NCBI GenBank assembly: GCA_964036275.1
Contig: OZ038437.1
Location: 2,422,501-2,486,500, forward strand
Source: Litoditis marina
Taxonomy: Eukaryota; Nematoda; Chromadorea; Rhabditida; Rhabditidae
Reading direction: 5' to 3'
DNA: 64,000 bases
Below are positions 11,411-22,543 of this stretch, in pieces. A model generated the notes under the pieces. That model saw nothing but the letters and a program-made list of their open reading frames with translations, searched no databases and was not told the origin of the DNA. Positions within the stretch are counted from its first letter, which is position 1; each line of letters begins with the position of its first letter. A program made the translations under genes and the position numbers.

Positions 11411-14400
11411 TCAAATTTTCGCCCTAGTCATCGACTGGGCGACCATTTCTGCTGCTGCCAGGGACGTCCCCCAGCCGAGGGTGAAACCGCCACCGCCATG
11501 TCCGTAGTTGTGGACCAACTGAAAACGATTATTTAATGAAATACCATATATTTTGAATAGCATGTAAATTCAAAAGTTTACTACGACCAGAGAGAAAATG
11601 ATCCGAATTTCCCGAGAAAAATGGTGGCAACAGTAATGTTTTCCTCCCAATGTGTAGCCGATGATGCTAAATGACTGGATGGTGAGTATAAAGATAGGGA
11701 GTGAAATGATCCATAGTTTCTACTAATGGCACATCACACACATGATATTCATGTGTTAATTCACATGTGAACTAGAAATCTTCAGTTTTGCCAAGCTGAG
11801 GGCATGTATATAGTAGTTTTCATTCCTACTGAGACTCCTACAGTAGGCTTTCGACACTTCCAAGCCGTTTTCCTCACTCACGTTTGATCGGAAAAGTGGA
11901 GGTTTTCGCACCTTATTCTCGTACTTAGAGACAGTAAATATACGAGTGATTTTTTATGAACTAAATTTTCAGCTTCACAACAGCATTCGGAAATTTTGTA
12001 AGATTACTGTAGGAGTCTCAGTAGGAATGGTTTCAATTATAACATACGTATCGATTGATCGTACCGTATATGTTTTGCCACCAGTCGTCGTCCTCTTCTC
12101 CCTTTCAATGCGAATTCCACCAGATCGGGAGGGACGGAGATGGCACCATGTTGCCTCGACTTTCACGTCCTGAAAAACAACCGAAACGATACTTTCAATC
12201 ATTAACTTAATCAATGCACACAAGGTGCGCTAAGTAAAACTGAACCTAAATTAAGATATAAAGAGTGATAGCTACCTGAGACGTGATGTTTCACGTTATG
12301 GCTATCTTGTTGTGAAGAATACAAATCACTCACTGGTGAGCAAATTTGTGCTAAAACGGATATCTTTGATTCTAGTCTGTTCAGGACTGATTCCTAACGT
12401 GCTTTAGATCTTTTTCGTTTCCCTAACACAAGGTTTATGGGAATACAAATTCATATTCTCCTAACCTTCATGGCCGGTTGTAGTTTGGTGTATCGATCCA
12501 TGACATCAGCTATCTCTTCGTCGGCGATGACTCGACTGTAGTTTCCACTCTGCTTTACTGAGCCAATTATCAGACTGTCCTTCCTGGAATTCAAAGTTGG
12601 AATGTATAGAATTGAACGAGCTTGACTTTAGTTTCATCACGTTCAACGTTGGAACTACAACGGAGAAGTGCAGCACCGATGACTGAGTGGAAACATAATC
12701 ATGAGCTTCACAAGCAACCGGGTTTCTAAACAGTCGAACCGTTATCCAAATAAACTGGTTCCGATTAAAAAGTAACCACTCTAAGCCCATTTCCAACAGT
12801 CTTTTGGAGCAGTTTGATAGTGGTTAACTAAACTGCTCTAAATCAGGGAACAATCAATTCCGTTTCTTTTTGAGTGGTTGTATTTATGATAAACACGGAA
12901 TTTACGATTTGTGTGATGATCACCGCTTCGTAAGCTACCCATGTGAATACAAACTTATGAAATATGAACGGTTTAGAAAATTAAGCCCAAATACTCACTT
13001 TGGAATACAGAAGGTGCCGTAATCGCGATAGAGGAAGTGCTTCTGCCAGGGCGCGTTCACCTATAATCAATATACTCATTTCCAGCCTATTTCTCTTCCA
13101 ACATTTCTCTTTCTCATTTCTCTCTCACTAGTTCTCTCTCTCTCTCTGATATCCTTCACATTTCTCCCTCTTTCTCTATCCACCCTCCCTCTTTCTCTAT
13201 CTACCTTCCTTTCTTGCTCCCCTCTCTCCCTCCATATGTATTTTCTCTATATCTCACCTGTAGCACGATGCCCCTGATCGGAACCATGTTCTGAGCATCA
13301 TCTCCAGCGAGTTGTCCCGCCGTCAGACCAGCACAATTGACGACAACATCAAAATCGCAACCGACCTGGCATGAAAATACAATAATTCCTGCTATGCTTT
13401 TTGAATGTATGATGTGCATACAGAATACGGCAGTGGTTTCGGCACATTAAACTGCGATTTTCAATCATTAGCACACTAGCATCGTGTTTGCTGTGGCAAT
13501 AACAGGCGGATACGGTCTGTCTGTTCTGATCTGAGATGTTTGAAGTTTGATTCCGCTGATGCTCGGTAGTAACTCCCAAGTTATGGCGTGTATCGCAATC
13601 TGACATTTGCTCATTCTCTATTCAGAATTTCACTCGGAAATGTTCGAGACAATACCTCGTATACGTTCTCACTTACGTTCCATGTTCACATGCAGTTTGT
13701 AACCAAGTACAAACTACAATCCTGGCTCCGGTATAAAACTGTAAAATAGCTGTAAAAAAAATAACTGTGTCTCATATAAGAGCAGACACACAGACATATT
13801 CGTACTACAGAAGTTGACATAATTTCTTATGACTATACCTCGTCTACGTGTTTGAGTTCCCTGTTCACAAAAGTGACTTTCTTCAATTGACTTTTGAGAT
13901 ACGGTACGTAGAGATTACCCTCGGCGGCATAGGACGAGAAGTGTATACAGTATCTGAAAAGGAACAATTGAAATCTAGAGTATGTGGGTTTCGCTAACAC
14001 CGAGACAAGTAGGTACGGTGTAATTCGCTTCATCCTGTTGTATTCGTAGTTCGATGCCGTTGATTTTTGGTTAGAATTCGGGTTCTATGGTGTGTATCTA
14101 GTTCAAAGTACAACGAACATATGGCCACTTTTCACAAGTATACTAGAAAATTTCAGAAGTTTTTATCTAAAACTGTGTTTCTTGATTCGCACACTATTCC
14201 GAAACTGATATCTCGATGGGATAAAAAATCAGTGAAAATGAGTATGTTTGAGAACTATTAGGTTAGGATGTAGAGCTGATGTACGTGAATACCGCCTCAG
14301 ACAGACAAACTTGAAAATAGACAAAGTACATTAATCTCCCATTTCCAAAAATTACTCTCGCCAGTAAATCAAAAAAATGAGCCGAGTACAAATCAAAATC

Positions 14401-15648
14401 AAAATAACAACCCACTTGGAAGGCTCGTGGAACTGATGTTTGATCTCCTCGTCGTTCAACCAACGAAAATTGTAGACAATATCGCCGTACGCCTTTTCCT
14501 GAAAAAGTGATTTGACGTGAAATGACAAATTCTTCAACTCATGTATCTGAATTGCAACATTTGAAAAGTAACAGTGTCGACTTAGTTCTTGAAGGTGACC
14601 AGACAACGCTAGGACAACAAAGTACTAACTATTCACTACGAACCCATCTGGTACGAAGATGTCTCTTACCTGTGCAAAGTACAAACTATATTCCCAGACA
14701 AAGTTACAAAACTTTCTATGAACACCGTCACGAAAGTCGTGGATACAAACTAGAAACTACTATTTTCTCACTGACCTGCGTCTCCAAACTCTGCCTGTCG
14801 TCCGACTGAATGTGACCAGTCGCTACTAAGTACAAACTACAATCCACAAACCCAGATCATGGTACAAACTACAATTCCAGCTCAAGCACAAAGATTGCTC
14901 TGACCTGTGTCTCCAAACTCTGCCTATCGTCCGACTGAATGTGGCCGGACAACAGTTTGACGCCGGTGGTGGAACCAGATTCGCGACGACACAGCGACGC
15001 GTACCAGTCGAAGGTGGCACGGCCGTAATCCCTGCAACGGGCGATGTGAAAAAATAGAGAGAAAGAGAGGTAAAATGAAAAGAGGGAGAGAGAGAGAGAG
15101 GAAGAGAGAGAGAGAGAGGGGTAACAATGATAAACCGAGTGAAACGGAGATAGATTGAGATAGGGAGTGGAGACAGAGAACAGGAGGGAACAGAAGTGAG
15201 AAAGAAAGAGAAAGAAAGAGAAAGAAGGAAAGCAAAATGGAATAAACACAAAACAAAGAAAACAACGATTTAGTTCTAACATACCTATTTTTCTGCCAGT
15301 TCACGTTGTCGATTCGAAACAAGCCAGCCGGGCCATAGCTACACGCCTGATCGAATGACGAATCGTGGAAAATTGTGATCTAAAAATTTAGAAATTCGTA
15401 GAAGAAATATCGAGCATCAGCTTGTAGTTCTTGGAATGTCACTCACTTTCACATGTTCTTTCTCTACAACACGGAGTGATGCGTCGAATTAGCATGCAGT
15501 TTTTCCGTTTCTAGTTTCGATTCCGCCGAGAGACAAAAATTTATATATTTGGCACTCACTATACCTTAGCATTTGCTATCCGCTGTTGAATGGCCAGTGC
15601 GGTGGAGATGCCAATCACACCTTCTCCAATGATGGCAATACGCGTCAT
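11411..15648 (-). CDS. D-aspartate / D-amino-acid oxidase, ten exons
   Basis: Exons in transcript order: 15648-15565, 15379-15285, 15031-14905, 14498-14416, 13953-13839, 13365-13258, 13060-12999, 12583-12466, 12169-12065, 11518-11411; 1005 nt, 334 aa. The family are FAD flavoenzymes that oxidise D-aspartate or neutral D-amino acids to 2-oxo acids, ammonia and peroxide. Visible features are an N-terminal FAD-binding GEGVIG (Gly8, Gly10, Gly13), a DVVVNCAGL block after residue 170, the substrate-arginine signature LRPSRSGGIRIE (Arg276, Arg279), and the FAD-contacting NYGHGGGGFTLGWG at 303 onward. Length equals the family norm. The C terminus, AKI, could be a weak peroxisomal PTS1 variant. Nematodes carry several DDO paralogues and a DAAO; I cannot tell which this is. 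A likely trans-splice acceptor (TATCTTTCCAG) sits one base before the ATG. An exon-3 edge is duplicated in intron 3. Confidence 0.92.
13081..13250. repeat. CT-rich low-complexity tract in oxidase intron 6
   Basis: Pyrimidine-rich run on the plus strand with TCTCTCTC blocks and repeated CCCTCTTTCTCTATC units. It interrupts the intron between the 13365-13258 and 13060-12999 exons and stops short of the donor. Confidence 0.6.
14772..14820 (-). pseudogene. Partial duplicate of oxidase exon 3 (3' edge plus donor)
   Basis: In intron 3, about 130 bp downstream of the real exon end. Translated on the minus strand it gives GHIQSDDRQSLETQ followed by a gtcag donor, identical in protein sequence to the real exon edge at 14947-14905. 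Across those 14 codons I see three base differences, all synonymous (GGC/GGT, GAT/GAC, ACA/ACG). No acceptor that would include it in frame was found, so it is most likely a non-coding relic. Confidence 0.75.
15045..15240. repeat. GA-rich tract in oxidase intron 2
   Basis: A purine-rich run on the plus strand (CT-rich in the transcript), with AGAGAGAG and GAAAGAGAAAGAA blocks. It fills most of the intron between exons 2 and 3. Long serine/leucine/phenylalanine reading frames over it are composition artefacts. Confidence 0.7.
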
Positions 15649-17280
15649 GCTGGAAAGATAGGAAAAACCAATGTCATTTGTAGTTTGTATAAATTACGAA
15701 TTTCAAGCAGATATCGACCGGATCAAACTACAAACACAGCTAAATAGGGTAACACACACCGTACAGGCTCGCTTCGGCGACAGCGAGCCCCATATAAAGT
15801 TTATTGCGCATAGGTATCACAACTATAGCATTTGATAATTGAAATTGTTGATAAAAACTAAAAACTCTTGCAAAACGAATCTCTGAGAATTATATGTTGA
15901 AGTACTAGTTTTTGTAGGGGGATAACACCCTGAGGACGTTGAACAAAACGACTATAATTGTTCTTCGAGTCCAAAATGAGTTTTGGAAAATTTAGGGTTT
16001 TGTGATTCAGGCGAAAATCGAGTTTTAGAGTTTCTAGTTCGACTTGAAAATTCATACTGTCAAAGGTCGCGTAGGTTTGACAAGAACTATATCGCTGAGA
16101 AAACTACATCCTACTTGCGACCGATCATTCCAACAAAAGAAGTAGAAATGAATGGAGTTGATTTTAGAAATATTCTCACTTTTTTAGAGCTTGGAGACGA
16201 ACAACTTTAATTTGTAGTTTTGCCTCTTCTACAGATTGAAAAATGAACCCTGCCCACAATTACATGAAAACTTAGTAGCAAACAATTGAATAAAAATCGC
16301 GCTTGGTAATTATAAACTCGAATTTATACTAGCGTAAAGTTCGTAAAACATCACAAGTCACTGTATGTACAGCTATAACTCTGAATAATGAAACCACAGA
16401 TACTCCATAAACTTCTAAAACAAAAAATTGTGAGGGCAATAAACTTTATTGAATCATAACAACTTTACTCGGAAAATTGGTGACACACCAAAGCAGTTCA
16501 ATGAGAAACCAGCACAGTAATTCAAAATTTTACATAATTCGAATACAAACTGTACTGTAGTGGGCGTGGTTAGAGTTTCACGTTCCTGTAATTTTCACGT
16601 GCAAAAGTTCACGCCGCCAGCTTCAGATGCACATGGAAACACCCTTATAACCAGCTCGCCACAACAAAACATAGGAATATTTTTTGTAAACAATGTGAAA
16701 TGAACCCGAATTGATGAACTAATGCTAAGCACAGGGTATACATTTAGAGTAGACGATTTTCTGATGAAAGATGAAGGTATGCAAGAAAATCAGAAGATAA
16801 ATATCACTTCTCACCAATAATTGCACAAAAAATGAGTGTTTTCCAGCAAGTTAACAAAATAGCGGTTAGAAGTGGTATTTGTATGTTCAGCTTTCAAAAC
16901 ACTAACCTACAAGCTAGACGGATCTGTACAGTACTTACACGAGTTTGATACACAAAACACAAACGAGTAACTGCACGAAGCACGATAAAATAACACAATG
17001 TACGAGAAAAATGAACTGGTTAGTTAGATCATAGTTGTACAAATTGACCGGTTGTCAATGAATGGCGAATATAGTAGAAAGAGCGCGCAACATAAAACAA
17101 TACCTGAACTAATGATTGATAATTGATAAGGAGCCAAGTACGAGAGAGAAAGGAAAATAGGAGAGACAGATAGGAGAGAAAGAGAAAGAAATAGAGGAGC
17201 CAGACAAAAAATCGGAGAAATAAATTGGAAGACTTCCAAGTGTGATGTCACATGTCATCTTTCCATTCGGCAATAGCAAG
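15649..17280. other. Intergenic region between ubc-16 and the oxidase
   Basis: About 1.6 kb, with both flanking genes on the minus strand. At about 15670-15795 it has a copy of the TTTGTAGTTTG/CAAACTACAAA foldback repeat. A minus-strand AATAAA (TTTATT at 16445-16450) could end the ubc-16 transcript, though this lies about 830 bp past its stop. The spacing is long for a classical nematode operon. No gene is supported here. Confidence 0.5.
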
Positions 17281-19114
17281 TTAAACGTTGTCATCTGAAA
17301 ACAAGAAGGTGGCATGTGACATAACTTACTATCTTACTGAACACAAATGGAAACCGTTTCCCTCAGTCCAATTATTGATTACATAACTTCAATATAAAAA
17401 AAACAATAAGATCCAGTAAGAAATACTTGAAGCAAAACAAAATATGCGACGGTTATTTTCAAGTTTTCACTTGCATAGTCTTGCTACCAGCTACTGGCTG
17501 GTAGAATACCCTTCTCTCTAGTATTGATTGGCTCATCGATACAACCTACACATTACACATCAGTAAGGTGATGACTACTCTACAAAAATGGTTTTCTCTA
17601 ACTCGTATTCAATGGGCAAAGCTTGACTTTTCAGAAACAGGCAAAATGTCCCAATATTAACGAAAAAGTAATGCGTTTTCTGACATTTTATCGATACCCA
17701 CACTACTTAGACGAATGAACTTTGAACTCACCATGGAACCACCATCGCGTCTTGCTAGGGTTCTTATTGCAGGTACGAACGTAGAAGGCATTGTCAGGTG
17801 GATGGCTCTGAATAGAAAACAGTTGGTAATCTATGAACTTTGTATTATCGACCTACCAACAGAGCCAACATTCTGTCTATCAACCAAAAACTGGCGATAA
17901 CACGTAAGTTCACACAATCACTGAGCTCACTTGGCGAGAGTCGTAACCGTTGGTTGGAAATTCAGAACAAGCAAAAACACGTTGTCCAACGTGAGAATTT
18001 TAACCTTAGGTCACGTTTGGGCGTGGTTGAGGTAAATTGGAGGTACCTTTTCAATAGCTCTAGAGAGTATGGAAAGTATGAAGAGGCAGACCGCCTGCCG
18101 TAACCCTTCCAAACTTAAAAGCCTGTGAAAGGAAACCTTACAATATTTAGATTTGACCAACCTTTTCTCTAGCACTAGAGAGCATGGAAAGTATGGAGAG
18201 GCAGACAGCCTGTACCGAGAGGGCCGGCGTCCAGTCATCGGACAGAATTGACAGACAGATATGGCCGTTTGAATATATGTGGGGGTGGACGGGGATATTG
18301 TCACCCACGAACATCACCTGGAGATCAAAAAATAAAGAAGAAAGATCAAATCTCCTATTTTTGAAGGTGATAATTTAAAAAACATACGTGACTATGAATT
18401 AACTCCCTACGCGGCTACATCTGCCGTGAAATTTAACAAGACATACATCGAAATAACACATAACTATTTAAACGGTACGCGTGACTGCGTGATGGTGCGC
18501 TGCACCTTACAGACACAAATAGTGATGGTTAATTCATAAGTTTTGCTTTGACAAACAATATGTAACAGAGCGCTGGCAATAAAGCTGAGACCAATCCGAT
18601 TGAAGGATTTTCAAACTAGATCCAGAAAGTTTCCAAATATCACATACTAAAAAAATGAATAGAATAATAGGGGTACCTCGGGTGAATTGAAGGGATATTG
18701 CGTAGAGAATCGGAACTGAAGAATAAATTCTTCGCCCTCATAGAGAGTGCCTTTCGCTCCTCGTACTCCTACTTGCCATTCTCTGAAAAATAAATGAGAT
18801 ATATACAAAAAACATTACTCAATATCATCATAAAACAAATTTTTACTGAATGAGACTTTAAAATCCAATCAATGTGTCAATTGTTTTTCAACACCCCAGT
18901 GGCACAAATAAACTCAATGGATGGGTTTCAAGATTTACGAAAACAATATCAAATCCGTGAACTCTGAAAAACAACAAATAAACAAAATACCTTGCATAAA
19001 CACTTACTTGAGATTATTCTGTACAATGTCCTTGTCGAGCATGATTCCCACGGGCGGGTCGGCGCACATTTGCTGCAACTCCTTGATCAGACGGCGAGAG
19101 CAAGAATCCCCCAT
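17281..19114 (-). CDS. ubc-16: Ubiquitin-conjugating enzyme E2 W (UBE2W) orthologue
   Basis: Exons in order: 19114-19008, 18782-18677, 18317-18162, 17807-17732, 17294-17281; 459 nt, 152 aa, matching UBE2W (about 151 aa). UBE2W enzymes attach ubiquitin to the alpha-amino group of substrate N termini, working with RING and U-box ligases. The UBC fold is complete. The active-site Cys92 lies in [10 protein letters not shown], preceded by VHPHIY, the UBE2W variant of the usual HPN motif. The tail [14 protein letters not shown] closely matches the UBE2W-specific C terminus. The last exon encodes only five residues (14 nt). A likely trans-splice acceptor (TTTGTTCCAG) lies six bases before the ATG. 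Intron 3 carries a duplicate of the exon-3 edge. let-49 lies upstream on the same strand. The symbol rests on orthology to the single nematode UBE2W gene. Confidence 0.93.
18046..18102 (-). pseudogene. Partial duplicate of ubc-16 exon 3 (3' edge plus donor)
   Basis: In intron 3, about 120 bp downstream of the real exon end. On the minus strand it reads [17 protein letters not shown] followed by a gtacct donor; the real exon reads [17 protein letters not shown] followed by gttggt. The frame is open. A possible acceptor (TTACGGCAG) directly precedes GCGGTC and would give a phase-0 exon of 48 nt, so inclusion in transcripts cannot be ruled out. A relic is more likely. Confidence 0.75.
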
Positions 19115-19119
19115 TGTCA

Positions 19120-22100
19120 ACTGGAACAAAAATCAATCATACTAGGGTGAAGTTGACCAAAACTCAAGAAAACCGCCTTATTTTTTTCGAAAAGTGGCCA
19201 AATGTGATTATTTTTTCAGACATATATATGAAATTTGAGTTATCTGAATCGAAATTTTTTTTCCTTTTTCGTATTTACTGGTGTATGAGATCGATTCATC
19301 ACAGAAAACACAATTGAACTAATGTACAGGAGGCGTTGAGACCCGATCATAGTTATAGTTTGATCCCGATATGTGTGTAGTTTGATCCCACGGTTTTCAG
19401 AACCCTCACATAACTCCTACAATATTACATAACTACTACAATAAAACGATGTTTATTTAATCACCTTCTACGAGTTACAAGAAAGTGAATACCACGAAAC
19501 TCTATAAAACACTGAAAAGCGTTGAAAACTGACACTATGTTGTATTTATTATCACTTTTGAAACTATCACGTACTCATTTCGCAATAATGTAACATTTTC
19601 TCATATTGATAGGTTAAGAAAGATAAAACCACTACCTGATTCAGGCAATGCTTCTCACTCCAAATGCAAACGTTTCTGAAAACCAAATCTATAGATGGAT
19701 ACTGTATACAAACTCTATATCCTGAGCAAAGAGCAAAAGATAATCACATTGGTTCGATGAACCCATAGTCATTCACAAAACAGCGTGGGTACGAAAACCG
19801 TTTAATAATAAATATGTGCATTACGAATTGTAGGAACACCTGTGACAATTATAAAACGAAAGAGCGCAAAAACATGGACAAATCAATGAGAGGTGTAGGG
19901 CGCTAGACATCATATTCATGTGGTAAGAAACTCTATATAACACATCTATAATTGATTCCAATTACACACCATACACACTCATAACAGAGATCAAATTTGC
20001 GAGGAAATGTGTAATTTGATTGAATGGAACGTAATGAAAAAAACCATTCACAAACAGTAAACTGAAACATGAAAATATACCTAAAAGATCAGGGCTTTAA
20101 AATTTGATAACACTTAGAAACATTAATAACAAGACACCAAATCAATACCACAACTGAAAGTCTGAAAGAAGAGCAGAGAACAACTGCGAAACATCAAACA
20201 CTGAATAATAGTCTCAGACACCACTAACCGCCTCACAGCAAGAAAACGAAATCAATACCCACTACATTCCTACCCACTTCCAACCGATATTTCATGTAAA
20301 CAACACCGTGATTATTCCAACAAACAAACGGGAATCTGTTATAAATAGACGATACTCACGTAAAACGTGAAAAAATCGTTTACATACACGAATACTTACT
20401 CGTCTACCAGTCAACCGAAAACTCATGTGTAACAACTTAATAACCACAGCTTTGTAAAACTGGAGTATTCTACAGAAAAACTTTACCATACCTAACGACA
20501 GAAGCCAAGTAGCCAAGGTGCAAAGTTGAATCGATTTCACAACTCTAGATTTTACGAAAAACGCAAACAACAATCGTGTGATAGTACTATAAATATCGCA
20601 GGTGAAACACGTTTCGTACAGGGGTGAGAGCGACGTGTGACTAGTTCACTGTGAACACTACACAGCACAATTGACAGCTGAAACGAATAGGTCTCGGTTG
20701 GGCAATTGTAGTGTTCTCAGCAAGAATTACAAATACTTTATACTTCATCTACCCGTAAAAGTCATGTCAATCGCAGATAATCATTCTACGACACTCATCA
20801 CTCAAACATTTATGATAACTTTATTCAAGATGGTGCGGTAGTAACTTACTATTAGTGTTCATTAGCTAATGTCATTCAGATTCTCAACATAGACGTTCGA
20901 GAAGCTAAAACTGCCTACATCTAACTTCGAACTAATACCTCCTGGTTGTTCTCTGAATCTCTGGTATAGAAAGTAAATATTCACTCAGCGCAAACGACTA
21001 ACCTAAAACTGAACAATCACTATCGATTAGTTACCTCAAACACAAACTGTCCCAAACTTGCCAGAATAGTCATGAAAGTTTCAAATGTGAAAATTCGATT
21101 TCTCTGATGCAAAATAATCACATTAATTACATTTTTACCAGTGGAATCTGGAATCAACCCATTATACATATTTAGCTAGAAAAATCAAATAAACCTCATC
21201 AATCCGAACGAAGACCATAAAATCTGGGACGACCAAAGGGCAGCTGGTTGGTGGGATTGCAGGATGGAAGTAGATAGATAACAATACACACGGCCACACG
21301 ACTGCAATAACACAATGAGAAAGAGAAGAACAATACACGCCAGTCACGTGCGTGTAGCTGAACTACTAAGACATTTGTCAGAAAACTGAAAAGAGCCCGT
21401 TTAACACAGCGATACAACTCGTTAATTTTCTATGAAAAGTATGCAAGTTCTCCCGAGATTGGCAAAAAGAAGTCCAGTTTTTGAATTTTTGTGGATACTG
21501 GATACTCTGTTCGTGAAAAGTGAATTGCATATTCACTAGTCTACTAGTCACGTAAAATGAATTACGTGTGAAACGTGAGAGAGCATATTACTGACGTCTC
21601 TTCACTTTCTACGAACAAACGCCAGTAGAGTCTGACGGCTCTCTGACAAAGAACCGGATTTCAATGAAAATACATGAAAGTTCATGATGTTGTACTGCAC
21701 TGAAAAGTACAAAGGTGTTCCGAAATAGAATATACGCAGTTGACGCTCCCGACTTAGGATATTTTAGACAGAGATTTCAAATTTAAAAAAAAATAAACGA
21801 CACTTGTGAGAACTGACGGAGAGTGCAAAATTAATGAAATATGATGCGAAACCCAATTACTTGATGCATTGGATTATGAGAAACCACGTCAGTGTCAGAT
21901 TTTCAGCTGTGATCTGGTAAAAAAATGCTTGGATTAGAGCACATTTCGAATATGACGAACTTATATGCTCATACTATGAAGACTTGAAGAGAACGCATTT
22001 GAGTTAGTGTGGACGATTGTAGTTTGATACGCAATCGCAAACGAACCCCTCATTTCAAAAACCACGCCAAATAAAGAGAGCCTACCATCTACACTTTTTC

Positions 22101-22543
22101 ATAAACCCTGTTCTTAATCGAGCGGAAACCTGTTCGCAAGTTTTTTTAATGATATTTGTAGTTCACCCAATTCAATTTTGAATCTCACTCCATGGAAAAA
22201 ATTGTATTCTGGTAGATTATCTTATTTCAGACTACTATCGAGCCTTCACAACCGCTTACCCCTCCAAAACGGATATCATGACACGAACACTACATTTCTA
22301 CGTTGAAATTCGGCGAGAAAACATTGAGGAACGAGCTCTATTGCAGTCTCTATTACAACCACATTTGGCCATTTTTTATTTAAAGAAAAAGGAGGATATT
22401 GTTTGATTCAAATCAAATGTGTGAAATTTTATGATTTCGCATCAAAAATAGACAATTCTCTTGTCTTCGGACAGAAAGTCGATTTTTTTTCTGACTATTT
22501 GATCAACCATACACATGCTGGGGTAAACCAAATGCCAACCTCT
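19120..22543. other. Intergenic region between let-49 and ubc-16, no gene seen
   Basis: About 3.4 kb, AT-rich, with only short frames that lack family features or splice context. A TTTACTGGTGTATG block at about 19270 is one end of a hAT-like MITE whose other end is too diverged to place. A minus-strand AATAAA (TTTATT at 22375-22380) about 165 bp past the let-49 stop is a good candidate polyadenylation signal. Confidence 0.5.
22375..22380 (-). terminator. Candidate let-49 polyadenylation signal
   Basis: TTTATT on the plus strand is AATAAA on the minus strand. It lies about 165 bp beyond the let-49 stop codon, a normal distance for a nematode 3' UTR. Confidence 0.45.

Noticed and set aside
14826..15322. 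Three overlapping minus-strand frames of 132-141 codons
   Set aside because: Only the parts matching oxidase exons 2 and 3 are coding. The remainder is CT-rich intron.
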